A stretch of 64,000 bases of DNA from Tersicoccus sp. Bi-70 (GCF_001968825.1 NZ_MIEU01000014.1:186001-250000); one strand, 5' to 3'; positions 1-8,566 are shown, counted from the stretch's first letter. The notes: generated by a model from the letters alone, not told the origin. Numbers and translations are program-made.

Positions 1-301
1 GGGTGGTGCGCAGCAGGTGGGTACCGGCGAGCAGGATGGCGACGAAGGCCGCCACCGCGAGCAGCAGGCCGGCGCGCCCGACGATGGCCGCCCCGAGGGC
101 CGCGACCGCGATCACCCCGGCGATGCCGGCGAACCCGGTCCAGAACGCGGCGTCCGGTTCGATCACGTCGGCGTCGGCCGGCCTCCCGGCCGCATCCGCG
201 GCCCGGTCGGCGCTGCCCCGGACCAGGGACGCGGAGCTGTACGTGGCGATCCCGGCGATCAGCAGCACGCCGATCACGATGACGAGCAACGTGAGGACCA
301 T
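1..301 (-). CDS. Small membrane protein, 3' end cut by window edge
   Basis: Reading the minus strand from an ATG at 301 gives an open frame of 100 codons that runs off base 1. The visible part has a hydrophobic N-terminal segment (about residues 2-19), a polar linker rich in Asp/Ala/Arg (about 25-50), and two further hydrophobic segments (about 57-75 and 79-95). It therefore looks like an integral membrane protein of at least three segments. A purine-rich site (GAGGAGAG) precedes the ATG. The opposite strand is also open here, but this frame has membrane-protein composition and a proper ribosome binding site. I do not recognise the family. Confidence 0.6.
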   Translation of the reverse strand, partial: MVLTLLVIVIGVLLIAGIATYSSASLVRGSADRAADAAGRPADADVIEPDAAFWTGFAGIAGVIAVAALGAAIVGRAGLLLAVAAFVAILLAGTHLLRTT

Positions 302-333
302 CGGGCTCTCCTCTCGATCGGTTCGGGTGCGGG

Positions 334-621
334 TCAGCTGACCGTGAAGCCCTGGAACTGCCCGGTGGCGTCGGAGAACTCGCTGCGGACGTGCTCCACC
401 GTGCCGGGCGTGCGCCCGGAGGTGAGCCGCGTCAGCAGGTCCTCGCAGTCGTGACGGCTGCCCTCGACGACGACGCGCACGGTACCGTCGGCACGATTGC
501 TCGCCGATCCGCTCAGCCGCAGCCGGTCGGCCTGTTCCCTGACCCAGAACCGGAATCCGACACCCTGGACCATGCCGCTGATGACGGCGGTCAACCGGGA
601 CGGTTCGCTGGTGACGCCCAT
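334..621 (-). CDS. acyP: Acylphosphatase
   Basis: A 95-residue protein, the usual size for acylphosphatases, which hydrolyse carboxyl-phosphate bonds such as acetyl phosphate in the cytosol. The signature VQGVGFRFWVREQA lies at residues 18-31. It holds the phosphate-binding loop and the catalytic Arg (R24), and the catalytic Asn is in SNRADGTV (about 41-48). The start is the ATG at 621, because the frame continues upstream but only this start gives family length. The gene lies 32 bases downstream of the membrane protein fragment on the same strand and may follow it in one transcript. Confidence 0.9.
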   Translation of the reverse strand: MGVTSEPSRLTAVISGMVQGVGFRFWVREQADRLRLSGSASNRADGTVRVVVEGSRHDCEDLLTRLTSGRTPGTVEHVRSEFSDATGQFQGFTVS

Positions 622-739
622 GTGACCAGCGTAGTCACCGCGCCGGTCCAGCGGCAGGGTCCACGGCCAGCCCAGCCGGGGCAGGGAGAATCGAGGCCAG
701 CCCGGGCACCGGGACCGGCGGACGGGAGGAGGACGGGTG

Positions 740-1512
740 ATGACGGACCTGTCCGCCGAGCTGACGTCGCCGGGGCCGTGGATCGCGACCCTCGTCGCCG
801 TCGCCCTGCTGACCACGCTGGCCGCCCTGCTGCTGCGCGCCGGCCGGGTGCCCTCGCCCGCCCAGATCCCGCTCGCGATCGTGCGAGCGGTCGTCCAGCT
901 CGCGGCGCTCAGCCTCGTCCTCAGCGGCGTGATCACCGACGGCCGGCTGGTGGCACTCGCCCTGACGCTCATGCTGGGCTTCGCCGTGCTCACGGCCGCC
1001 CGGCGCGTCCGGGCACCGCGCGCCGCCGTCCCCGTGCTGGCGGCGGCCATCGTCGCCGGGCCGGTGATCGCCATGGCCGTGGTGTTCCTGACCGGCGCCA
1101 TCACCTTCTCCCCGCGCTACGTGCTCGCCGTCGGCGGCATCGTGATCGGCAACGCGATGACGATCGCCACGCTGACGTCGCGCCTGTTCACCGCGTCCGT
1201 CGTCGACCACTGGGACGAGGTGGAGGCGTGGCTCTCCCTGGGCGCCACCGGCCGGCAGTCGGTGGCGCGGCTGGCCCGCGACGCGGTGCACACCGCCCTG
1301 GTGCCGAGCATCGACCAGACCCGCACCACCGGCATCGTCGTGCTCCCGGGCGCCTTTGTGGGCGCCGTGTTCGGCGGGGCATCACCCTGGAGGCGGGCCG
1401 GTTCCAGCTCGTGGTGCTCGCCTCGATCCTGGCCGCCGGTGCCGTGACCGGCTCGATCATCGCGTTCCGCGGTCGCCTCGGTCGCACCAGGCCCGCCGAC
1501 CCCCGCGGCTGA
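740..1512 (+). pseudogene. FetB/UPF0014-type ABC permease with a one-base frameshift
   Basis: The first part, from ATG 740 (GTG at 737 also possible, after GGGAGGAGGA), reads as an UPF0014/FetB-like permease: hydrophobic helices, the motif GNAMTIATLTSR and the segment LPGAFVGAVFGGASP. Near 1378-1388 the frame breaks. The expected continuation (LEAGRFQLVVLASILAAG, then a last helix) is found in the next frame and ends at 1512. The two parts together give about 258 residues, the normal family length. Adding one C in the C-run at 1385-1387 would restore the gene. The E. coli relative acts in iron export with an ATPase (FetA); no ATPase gene lies beside this one. It is either a decayed gene or a sequence error. 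Confidence 0.8.
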
Positions 1513-1717
1513 CGCAACTGGGTCGCCTCTGTCCCGCCTCTTGCCCGCCCGGTGCCGCGGTGCGAGACTGAGCCCGCGCACCCGCTGGTGCGCAGGGGTC
1601 CCCCGAGGGGTACCCGCCCCGGATTCGCAGGAGAGGAGGACGTGATGACCCGCATCGACGACGGCCGCACCGCCGGTCCCGTGGCCCCGCATCCCTCCTC
1701 CCCCTGGAGTCCCCCGC

Positions 1718-2686
1718 ATGTCCTGGTCCTCTGACCCGCACGCAGATTCTCACCACAGCAACGACCAGCTCCCTCCCGAGCTGCGCCCCTCCCTCGAGCT
1801 GCGCCCCTCTCTCGAGCTGCGCCACCCTCACGAACTGCAGCACTTCGCCGGCCTGACGCTGTCCTTCGACGACGAGACCGGCTCCGCTCTCGCGCCCGGC
1901 CGGCGCTGGTCCACCTTCAACGACGTCGAGCGCGGCTGCCGCGGCCCCGATCCCCGGCCGGACTGGGTGATCGAGGACGCCGCCGCCGTCGACACCGAAC
2001 TCGGTGTCCTGAAGACCGGCAAGGAGGCCGACGTCTTCCTCCTCGAGCGCGCCACCACCGAGGCGTCGTGCCTGCTGGCCGCCAAGCGCTACCGGTCCAG
2101 CGAGCACCGCCAGTTCCACCGCAGCTCCGTCTACACCGAGGGACGGACCACCCGCCGGTCCCGCGACGCGCGTGCCCTCGAGACGGGGTCCACCTTCGGC
2201 CGCACGGTGGCCGCCGCGCAGTGGGCGGGCGCCGAGTGGGCCGCCCTCCGGCTGCTGTACGCCGAGGGACTGCCCGTGCCCTATCCCGTGCAGATCGACG
2301 GGACGGAACTGCTGCTCGAGTTCATCCCCGACGCCGACGACCCGGCCGGCGTCACCGCGGCGCCCCGGCTGCAGCAGGCGTCCGTCCCCACCGGCGCGGC
2401 CGGAAGCGAGTTGCTGTGGGACTGGTGGCACCAGACCCGCGACGTGCTGGTCTCATTCGCCCGGCTCGGCCTCGCCCACGGGGACCTCTCCCCCTACAAC
2501 GTGCTCGCGGCCGGGCGCCGGCTCGTCGTCATCGACGTCCCGCAGATCGTGGACACCGTCTCGAACCCGCGCGGAGCCGAGTTGCTGGCGCGGGACTGCA
2601 CGACGATGGCGCGCTGGTTCGTCGGGCGCGGGCTACCCGTCGAGCCGGACGACCTGGTCGCGACGGTGCTCGCCGAGCTGCGCTGA
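1718..2686 (+). CDS. RIO-type serine/threonine protein kinase
   Basis: A 322-residue RIO-family atypical kinase. The ATP-binding segment is GKEADVF (101-107), the likely ATP-anchoring Lys is in AAKRYR (K123), the catalytic loop is HGDLSPYN (254-261), and the metal-binding Asp is in VVIDVPQ (D273). All key kinase positions appear intact. The N-terminus has a low-complexity hexapeptide repeat (ELRPSL). RIO kinases act in ribosome maturation in archaea and eukaryotes; the bacterial role is unknown. The start at 1718 has only a weak GGAG. A much better ribosome site (AGGAGAGGAGGAC, 1630-1642) precedes an ATG at 1645 in another frame, which ends at 1734 and overlaps this gene. The true N-terminus is uncertain. 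Confidence 0.82.
   Translation: MSWSSDPHADSHHSNDQLPPELRPSLELRPSLELRHPHELQHFAGLTLSFDDETGSALAPGRRWSTFNDVERGCRGPDPRPDWVIEDAAAVDTELGVLKTGKEADVFLLERATTEASCLLAAKRYRSSEHRQFHRSSVYTEGRTTRRSRDARALETGSTFGRTVAAAQWAGAEWAALRLLYAEGLPVPYPVQIDGTELLLEFIPDADDPAGVTAAPRLQQASVPTGAAGSELLWDWWHQTRDVLVSFARLGLAHGDLSPYNVLAAGRRLVVIDVPQIVDTVSNPRGAELLARDCTTMARWFVGRGLPVEPDDLVATVLAELR
1778..1840 (+). repeat. 18-bp in-frame tandem repeat in the RIO kinase gene
   Basis: Three copies of an 18-base unit (gagctgcgcccctccctc; copies at 1778, 1796 and 1814, the third diverged), then a partial fourth. The unit is in frame and encodes Glu-Leu-Arg-Pro-Ser-Leu. Copy number could change by slippage without breaking the reading frame. 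Confidence 0.85.
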
Positions 2687-2814
2687 GACGGCGAGGCGTG
2701 CGGCGACGGCACGCTCTCGTCAAGTGGACGGGTCCTGCACTCATCCGGCATGAATAGCGACGTCATCCGTCCACTCGGCGAACACCCGACGTCGCGAAGA
2801 GCACCCCCAGACAC

Positions 2815-2852
2815 GCAGCAGGGGCGGCGCCGTCCGGCACCGCCCCTGCTGC
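2815..2852. terminator. Perfect 13-bp hairpin between convergent genes
   Basis: The arms at 2815-2827 (gcagcaggggcgg) and 2840-2852 (ccgcccctgctgc) are perfectly complementary around a 12-base loop. The hairpin lies between the convergent RIO kinase and PfpI-family genes, 15 bases from the end of the latter. There is no clear T-run on either side. It is a likely bidirectional terminator. Confidence 0.7.
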
Positions 2853-2867
2853 GTGATCGTGCGTGGA

Positions 2868-3434
2868 TCAGGCGTGCTGACCCTCGTGCTGGCCCTCCGC
2901 GGCCTCCTCGACGACCTTGGCGCTGAACGCCTCCAGGTCATCGGGGTTGCGGCTGGTGGTCAGGCCCTGGTCGACGACGACCGTCTCGTCCACCCACGTC
3001 GCCCCGGCGTTCTTCAGGTCGGTCTGCAGCGAGGGGTAGGAGGTGAGCTTGCGCCCCTCCACCACGCCGGCCTCGATGAGCAGCCACGGACCGTGGCAGA
3101 TCGAGGCGACCGGCTTCTTCGCGTCGAAGAAGGCCTTGGCGAACGCCACGGCCGCCTGCTCGGTGCGCAGGGTGTCGGCGTTGACGACGCCGCCGGGAAT
3201 CACCAGCGAGGCGTAGTCCTCCGGCTTGGCGTCGGCGAGCTTGACGTCCACCGGGAAGGTGTCGCCCTCCTCGGTGTCCCCGTTCATGCCCTGGACGGTG
3301 TCGTCCTTCGGGGAGATCAGCACCGGGGTGCCACCGGCGTCCTTCACCGCCTGCCACGGGTGCGTCAGTTCCACCTGCTCCACACCATCGGTGAGCAGGA
3401 ACGCGATCTTCTTGCCGTCGAGCGTCTGTGCCAT
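2868..3434 (-). CDS. DJ-1/PfpI family protein (type 1 glutamine amidotransferase fold)
   Basis: A 188-residue single-domain protein of the DJ-1/PfpI superfamily, close to the general-stress YhbO/YfkM/PfpI group. The nucleophile elbow ASICHGPW carries Cys113-His114. The acidic partner is probably Glu19 in DGVEQ, and VIPGG (79-82) is the oxyanion-side loop. Family members have been described as proteases, glyoxalases or protein/nucleotide deglycases, so the exact substrate cannot be stated. The start ATG at 3434 is supported by GGGAGG about eight bases upstream; the frame is open beyond it but that part has no family similarity. It is monocistronic. Confidence 0.88.
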   Translation of the reverse strand: MAQTLDGKKIAFLLTDGVEQVELTHPWQAVKDAGGTPVLISPKDDTVQGMNGDTEEGDTFPVDVKLADAKPEDYASLVIPGGVVNADTLRTEQAAVAFAKAFFDAKKPVASICHGPWLLIEAGVVEGRKLTSYPSLQTDLKNAGATWVDETVVVDQGLTTSRNPDDLEAFSAKVVEEAAEGQHEGQHA

Positions 3435-3675
3435 CTGGGGGTCCTCCCGTCGATCGGTACTGTCGTCGGCGCGCCGCTGTGCCGGTTGTCCGGCACCGCA
3501 CGCGTCTTTCGTCAGCCTACTGAGGATCCCGCGTACCGGCCAGCGCTGTTCTCTCCTCGCGAAGAACCCGGACAGACCGAAAGGATCCCGGGTCGGGAGG
3601 CTTCGACCCGGGATCCTCGTTCGGTGGTCGTGGCGACGTGTCCGGGGACAGGCGGCCACGAGGCGGCGTGTGCGG

Positions 3676-4515
3676 TTACTTCACCGCGCCCGCCGTCAGG
3701 CCGGCGACGAAGCTGCGCTGCAGGAGCAGGAAGCCGACGACGACGGGGATCGAGACGACGAGGGACGCCGCCATGATCTGATTCCAGTAGACGTTGGTCT
3801 GCGTCGAGTACAGCTGCAGACCGACGGCGAGCGTGCGGTTCGCGTCCGTCGTCATCACCGACGCGAACAGGACCTCGCCCCACGACGTCATGAAGCTGTA
3901 GATCGCCACCGCCACCAGGCCGGGGCGGGCCGCCGGCAGCACCACGCTCAGCAGCGCCTTCATCGGCCCGCAGCCGTCCACGAGGGCGGCCTCGTCGAGA
4001 TCCCGCGGGATGCCGTCGAAGTAGCCGGCCAGCATCCAGATGGAGAACGGCAGCGAGAAGGTCAGGTACGTGATGATCAGGCCACCGCGCGTGCCCACCA
4101 GCTGGATGCCGGTCAGGGTGTTGACGTTGACGAAGATGAGGAACAGCGGCAGCAGGAACAGCACGCCGGGGAACATCTGGGTCGAGAGCACCGTCGTCGA
4201 GAAGATGGTGCGGCCGCGGAACCGGTACCGCGAGACCGCGTAGGCGGCGAAGATCGCGATGATCACGCTGAGGATCGTGGCGATGCCGGCGACGACGACG
4301 CTGTTGAGGAAGTAGCTGGCCAGCGGCACGGTCTTCCACATGTCCACGAAGGGGGCGAAGGTCACCGAGGTCGGCAGCCAGGTGAAGTCGCCCTGCACGT
4401 CGGAGAGCGGCTTCATCGCCGAGGTGATCATGACGTACACCGGGACCGCCGTGAAGATGCTCAGCACGGCGATGACGACGATCCGGAAGGCCCGGGCGCC
4501 CGTGGTCTCACGCAT
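3676..4515 (-). CDS. Carbohydrate ABC transporter permease, MalG type
   Basis: A 279-residue inner-membrane permease of the CUT1 (MalG/UgpE) family with about six transmembrane helices. The cytoplasmic EAA loop, which docks the ATPase, is at about 175-194 (DEAALVDGCGP...). The start overlaps the end of the upstream permease gene by eight bases, so the two are translationally coupled. It is the last gene of the binding protein-permease-permease operon. No ATPase is encoded in the operon, as is usual for actinobacterial CUT1 systems that share MsiK. The substrate is probably a mono- or oligosaccharide or glycoside. Confidence 0.93.
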   Translation of the reverse strand: MRETTGARAFRIVVIAVLSIFTAVPVYVMITSAMKPLSDVQGDFTWLPTSVTFAPFVDMWKTVPLASYFLNSVVVAGIATILSVIIAIFAAYAVSRYRFRGRTIFSTTVLSTQMFPGVLFLLPLFLIFVNVNTLTGIQLVGTRGGLIITYLTFSLPFSIWMLAGYFDGIPRDLDEAALVDGCGPMKALLSVVLPAARPGLVAVAIYSFMTSWGEVLFASVMTTDANRTLAVGLQLYSTQTNVYWNQIMAASLVVSIPVVVGFLLLQRSFVAGLTAGAVK

Positions 4516-5488
4516 CGGTCTTCGACCTCCGGTTCAGCACCAGCAGGTAGAGGCCGGTGACGACGAGCAGGAACAGGAGCAGCAGCACGGACATCGCGGC
4601 TCCGGAGCCGAAGTTCCAGGTCAGGAACGAGGCGTTGTAGATGTGGAACGAGATCAGGTCGCCGGCGGGCGGCTGGGCGTTGCCGAACAGCACGAACGGG
4701 GTGTTGAAGTCGTTGAACGTCCACAGGAACATGACGAGCACGAGGACCATGTTGACGGGCCGCAGCATCGGCAGGGTGATGGAGCTCCACTGCCGGAAGG
4801 GGCGCGCGCCGTCGACGGCGGAGGCCTCGTAGACGTCGTCGGGGATGGACTGCAGACCGGCCATCAGCATCAGGAAGGCGAAGGGCCACAGCCGCCACAC
4901 GGCGACGACGACGATGGCGACGAAGGCGTTGTCGCCGATCAGCCAGAACGGCTTGTCCCCGCCGAGGCCCAGGTTGTCGTAGAGGAAGTGGTTCACGGCA
5001 CCGGTGTCCTTCTGCAGCATGAACTTCCAGGCGATGATGCCGGCGTACATGGGCAGGGCGTAGGGCACGAGGAACAGGGTGCGGAAGATCGCGCGGCCGC
5101 GGAAGGGGCGCTGCAGGGCGACGGCGGCGGCCATGCCGAGCACCCAGGCGATCCCGACGACGAGGATCGTGAAGGCGACGGTGATGCCGAAGGAGCGGAG
5201 CAGCCCGGCGCCGATGGCGCTGTTGAAGTCCAGGGCCACGGAGTAGTTGGTGCCGCCGACGAACGGGGCGCGGCCCCAGTTGGCGATGAAGGCCTTCGTC
5301 AGCCGCAGCAGGCTCATCCAGATGCCGGTGACCATGGGGATCACGTGGATCACGAGCTCGAAGACGACGGCCGGGGCCAGCAGGGCGTAGGGAAGCCACC
5401 AGCCGGAACGGCGGCTGCGGCGACCCGAGGGGACGACGGGCGGGGTGGTGGGGCTGGGGGTACTGGGGCGCAGCGCGGTCGTGGACAC
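4508..5488 (-). CDS. Carbohydrate ABC transporter permease, MalF type
   Basis: A 326-residue permease of the CUT1 MalF/UgpA family and partner of the MalG-type gene downstream. After a basic, Pro/Ser-rich N-terminus (SGRRSRRSGWW) come about six helices and an EAA loop (YEASAVDGARPFRQW). I place the start at GTG 5488, preceded by AAAGGGGGAG at good spacing. An ATG at 5590 overlapping the binding-protein stop is possible, but it would translate the terminator-like hairpin at 5551-5580 and add about 34 low-complexity residues. Confidence 0.9.
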   Translation of the reverse strand: MSTTALRPSTPSPTTPPVVPSGRRSRRSGWWLPYALLAPAVVFELVIHVIPMVTGIWMSLLRLTKAFIANWGRAPFVGGTNYSVALDFNSAIGAGLLRSFGITVAFTILVVGIAWVLGMAAAVALQRPFRGRAIFRTLFLVPYALPMYAGIIAWKFMLQKDTGAVNHFLYDNLGLGGDKPFWLIGDNAFVAIVVVAVWRLWPFAFLMLMAGLQSIPDDVYEASAVDGARPFRQWSSITLPMLRPVNMVLVLVMFLWTFNDFNTPFVLFGNAQPPAGDLISFHIYNASFLTWNFGSGAAMSVLLLLFLLVVTGLYLLVLNRRSKTDA

Positions 5489-5550
5489 GCGGGCTCCCCC
5501 TTTCTCGCTGGGGCGGACGCCGCCTTCAGGACGGCGGTCGACGGAGGAAG

Positions 5551-5580
5551 GGGCGGGCCCGGCTGGTGCCGGACCCGCCC
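5551..5580 (-). terminator. Intra-operon hairpin after the binding-protein gene
   Basis: The arms at 5551-5563 (gggcgggcccggc) and 5568-5580 (gccggacccgccc) pair over 13 positions with one mismatch or G-U pair around a four-base loop. The hairpin lies seven bases beyond the binding-protein stop, before the permease genes. In such operons it usually leaves binding-protein mRNA in excess over permease mRNA by attenuation or 3' protection. Confidence 0.7.
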
Positions 5581-5586
5581 GACGCG

Positions 5587-6914
5587 TCATCCGGCCGAGG
5601 ACACCTGGTCCTGAGCGGTCTGCAGGGCGCTCTTGATGTCGTCCGTGCTCACCGTGCCGCCGGAGGCGATCTTGGCGAACATGTCGTTCATGGCCTTGCC
5701 GACCGTGCTCTCGAACTGGTCCTCAGCGGCCACCAGCGGCAGGGGCTTCGACTTCGTCTCGTAGATGTCGGCGAAGATCTTGGCCTCCTCCGGGTTGTCC
5801 GTGAAGTTCGGCGTCTTGCCCTTGAGCACCGGCAGGGCGGTGAACTTCTTGTCCAGGGCGGACTGGGTCTCGTCGCTCGTCATGTACTTGACGAACTTCA
5901 GGGCCGCGTCCTTGTTCTTCGTGTTGTTGAAGACGGACATGTTGATGCCGGCCACGTGGCTGGCGGTCTTGGTGGTGCTGTCGGCCGGGGCGGGGAACGG
6001 GATCACGCCGTACTCGGACGACTTCATCCCGTTGGCCTGGATGCTGTTGTCCGCGTTGTTCTGGTTGATGATCATCGCGACCTTCTTGGTCGCGAAGTCG
6101 TTGACCGCCTTGACGCCGTTGTCGTACTGGGCGTTGGAGACGTTGACGACCTTGTCGGCCTGCATCAGGTCCAGGTACCGCTTGATGCCGTTGACGACGC
6201 CGTCGGAGGTGAAGGTCGGCTTGCCGTCCTTGTCGAACAGATCCGCACCGTTCTGCGCGGCGTTGATGAACGCGAAGTGAGCGTTCTCGGTGTAGCTGCC
6301 GGCCGCGAGGGAGAAGCCGTACTGCTTGCCGTCGGTCAGCTTCTTCGCCGCCGCGACGAGCTCGTCCCAGTTGGTCGGCGGCTTCACGCCGGCCTTGTCG
6401 AGCATCGCCTTGTTGTAGTACAGGCCGTAGGCGAGGCCGTACAGCGGCACCGAGGTCGGGTCCTGACCCGCCATGCCTCCGGTGTCCAGCGCGGTCTTGA
6501 CGAACTTGTCCTTGCCGCCGATGGCGTCCATGGCCGACTGGTCGAACGGCATGAAGGCGCCGGTGGACTGCAGCGAGGCGGCCCACGTGTTGCCGATGTT
6601 GACGACGTCGGGCGCCTGGCCCGAGGTGACCGCCTCTGGATGCGGGTCTGCAGGTCGTTCCAGCCGATGACCTCGAGGTTGACCTTGATGCCGGTCTGCT
6701 CGGTGAACTTCTGCAGCTGCGGGGTCAGCACCTCCTTGTCGTTGTCCAGGCTGGTGCCCTGGTTGGAGGCCCAGTAGGTGAGGGTGCCGCCGCTGCTCGC
6801 GCCGCCACTGCTGCTGCCACTGGCGGAGGAGTTGCTGCCGCTACCACCACAGGCGGTGGTGGACAGAGCGAGCGCGGTGATCACGGCGCTCGCAGCGAGA
6901 ATTCGAAGTTTCAC
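5587..6914 (-). pseudogene. Extracellular sugar-binding lipoprotein with a one-base frameshift
   Basis: This is the solute-binding protein (family 1, MalE-like) of the adjacent ABC importer. GTG 6914 follows AAGGAAG and starts a lipoprotein signal with lipobox LSTTAC (Cys22) and a Gly/Ser linker. The frame is good up to ...DLQTRIQ, then breaks at 6634-6635. The expected continuation (AVTSGQAPDVVNIGNTW) runs in another frame down to 5587. With one base added the protein would be about 442 residues, the normal size. As written, translation makes a truncated, non-functional product. The rest of the gene shows no decay, which points to a recent mutation or a sequence error. Confidence 0.88.
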
Positions 6915-6987
6915 TGCGGGACTTCCTTGTCTGTGTCGCATGTGTCGGCGTCATCGCGGACGGAGCCAGGAATGTGGCCTGCGCAAC

Positions 6988-7023
6988 AACGTAGACGTAC
7001 TAACGACGAGCGTCAATCAAAAG
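6988..7023 (-). promoter_or_regulatory. Promoter and candidate ROK operator of the sugar ABC operon
   Basis: On the minus strand TTGACG (7016-7011) and TACGTT (6993-6988) are separated by 17 bases and form a good sigma-70-type promoter 74 bases before the binding-protein start. The -35 box lies in CTTTTGATTGAC (7023-7012). This matches CTTTTGCTTGAC at the divergent catabolic promoter in 11 of 12 positions, so it may be the shared regulator site. Confidence 0.65.
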
Positions 7024-7122
7024 TTCGCACCTTCTTGGTGAATCTGGGAGAGGGCTCGACGACGCCGGGACGGGTACCGGAATGGCCGGTGGGCATGCTG
7101 ACGCGAGCCCGTCGACCGGAGG

Positions 7123-7150
7123 GCCCCGAGGGGCCGATCGGGCCCGGGGC
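7123..7150 (-). terminator. Candidate terminator of the ROK regulator gene
   Basis: GCCCCG (7123-7128) pairs with CGGGGC (7145-7150), and inside it ggcc (7132-7135) pairs with ggcc (7141-7144), leaving a three-base bulge. It lies 53 bases after the regulator stop and before the ABC operon promoter. There is no T-run. Confidence 0.4.
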
Positions 7151-7202
7151 AACGGCTGTCGAGGAGCCGGGGTCGCGCGGGAATGCGTCCGGGGAAGCCG
7201 GG

Positions 7203-8465
7203 TCAGGCCTCGGAGACGAGGGCGCCGATGCGGTCCGGGGAGAGGACGTGGTCGATGATCATGCGGCTGGCGCCGAGCACGCCGGCCCGGTCGCCGGCCA
7301 TCGACTGGACGATGCGCAGTCGGGCGGTGGCCAGCGGCAGGGAGCGCTGGTAGACCATCTCGCGCACGCCGGCGAGCAGGTACTCCCCGGCCGCGGAGAG
7401 GCCGCCACCGATCACGATCACCGACGGGTTGAGCAGGTTGACGCAGGTCGCGAGGACCTCGCCGATGTCCCGGCCGGCCTGGCGGACGGCCTGGACCGCC
7501 TGGACGCTGCCGTGGCGGACGAGGTCGAGGACGTCCTCGCCGCTCTCAGCGGGCACCCCGGCTACGGCCAGGGCGGAGGCGACCGCCGGCCCGGAGGCCA
7601 GCGCCTCGAGGCAACCGACGTTGCCGCAGCGGCACAGCACGCCGTCACCGCGGGAGAGGCGGACGTGGCCGATGTCCCCGGCGGTGCCGTCGGCTCCGCG
7701 CTGCAGCAGGCCGCGCCCCACGATGCCGGCACCGATGCCGGTGGCCACCTTGACGAAGAGCAGGTTCTCCTCGATCGGCCAGTAGCCGGCCCGTTCGCCG
7801 AGGGCCATGATGTTGACGTCGTTGTCGACGAGGACGTCGAGCTCCCGCCCCAGGCCGAACGACTGCTGGACGTACGCGGGCACGTCGAAGCCGTCCCAGC
7901 CCGGCATGATGGGCGGGTTCGCGGGACGGCCGGTGGAGTGCTCGACCGGCCCGGGCAGCCCGATGCCGATACCGGCCAGTTCCCGCACGTCACGGCCGGA
8001 ACGCTCGAGCAGCAGGCGCGCCTGGTCGACGACGAGGTCGAGGACAGCCACCGGACCGACGGACACCGCGATCGCGGCGCGGGACTCGTCCAGCACCCGG
8101 CCGCCGAGGTCGGTCAGGGCGATCAGCACGTGCGTCGCGCCGACATCGACGGCGAGCACGACTCGTGAGGAGGCGGAGAAGGCGAAGCGCGACGGCGGCC
8201 GGCCGCCGGAGGAGACGGCCTCCCCGGCCGGGCCGATCAGGCCGCAGGACATCAGGGCGTCGATCCGGGTGGCGATGGTCGACCGGGCCAGGCCGGTGAT
8301 CTCGGCGAGTTCGGCCCGCGTGCGAGCGTGACCGTCGCGCAGCACCTGGAAGAGTTCTCCCGCCCTCAGGGCCGTGCTGGCGGGGGCCGGGAGCACGACG
8401 GTGCTCGCGGACAGGATGAGGCCGCCGGGCGCGGGCGTCCTCGTGCTTGCGAGCGGCGACGACAT
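7203..8465 (-). CDS. ROK-family transcriptional regulator
   Basis: A 420-residue ROK (repressor, ORF, kinase) protein. An N-terminal winged helix (about 35-85, with TRAELAEITGLARSTIATRI) is followed by a sugar-kinase-like domain. That domain has VLAVDVGATHV, IGIGLPGPVE, GIGAGIVG, GTAGDIGHV and the zinc motif CRCGNVGCLE. This architecture is typical of NagC/XylR-type sugar-sensing repressors. It is transcribed toward the ABC operon and divergently from the catabolic operon, so it most likely controls both. The start at ATG 8465 was chosen because the extra upstream residues are not family-like; the ribosome site is weak. Confidence 0.92.
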   Translation of the reverse strand: MSSPLASTRTPAPGGLILSASTVVLPAPASTALRAGELFQVLRDGHARTRAELAEITGLARSTIATRIDALMSCGLIGPAGEAVSSGGRPPSRFAFSASSRVVLAVDVGATHVLIALTDLGGRVLDESRAAIAVSVGPVAVLDLVVDQARLLLERSGRDVRELAGIGIGLPGPVEHSTGRPANPPIMPGWDGFDVPAYVQQSFGLGRELDVLVDNDVNIMALGERAGYWPIEENLLFVKVATGIGAGIVGRGLLQRGADGTAGDIGHVRLSRGDGVLCRCGNVGCLEALASGPAVASALAVAGVPAESGEDVLDLVRHGSVQAVQAVRQAGRDIGEVLATCVNLLNPSVIVIGGGLSAAGEYLLAGVREMVYQRSLPLATARLRIVQSMAGDRAGVLGASRMIIDHVLSPDRIGALVSEA

Positions 8466-8530
8466 TCCCCAGTGATAGCACGCGGCACTTCTGCGTGTCA
8501 CATGGTTGCGGACGTCGACTTTGTCACATC

Positions 8531-8566
8531 TTTTGCTTGACCACTGTCAGAAGCTGCCCTAGGTTC
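8531..8566 (+). promoter_or_regulatory. Promoter of the sugar catabolic operon
   Basis: TTGACC (8538-8543), a 17-base spacer and TAGGTT (8561-8566) form a good promoter about 65 bases before the first gene. The -35 box is inside CTTTTGCTTGAC (8531-8542), nearly identical to the element at the ABC operon promoter. A shared ROK operator is inferred. Confidence 0.65.

Noticed and set aside
391-1512. Long open frame on the plus strand from 391
   Set aside because: Arg/Gly/Pro/His-rich shadow text; only its last part (after about 1380) is real, as the frameshifted end of the FetB-like gene.
2723-2775. Inverted repeat agtggacgg/ccgtccact after the RIO kinase gene
   Set aside because: Only 9 bp with a 35-base loop, next to a far better hairpin at 2815-2852; likely chance in GC-rich DNA.
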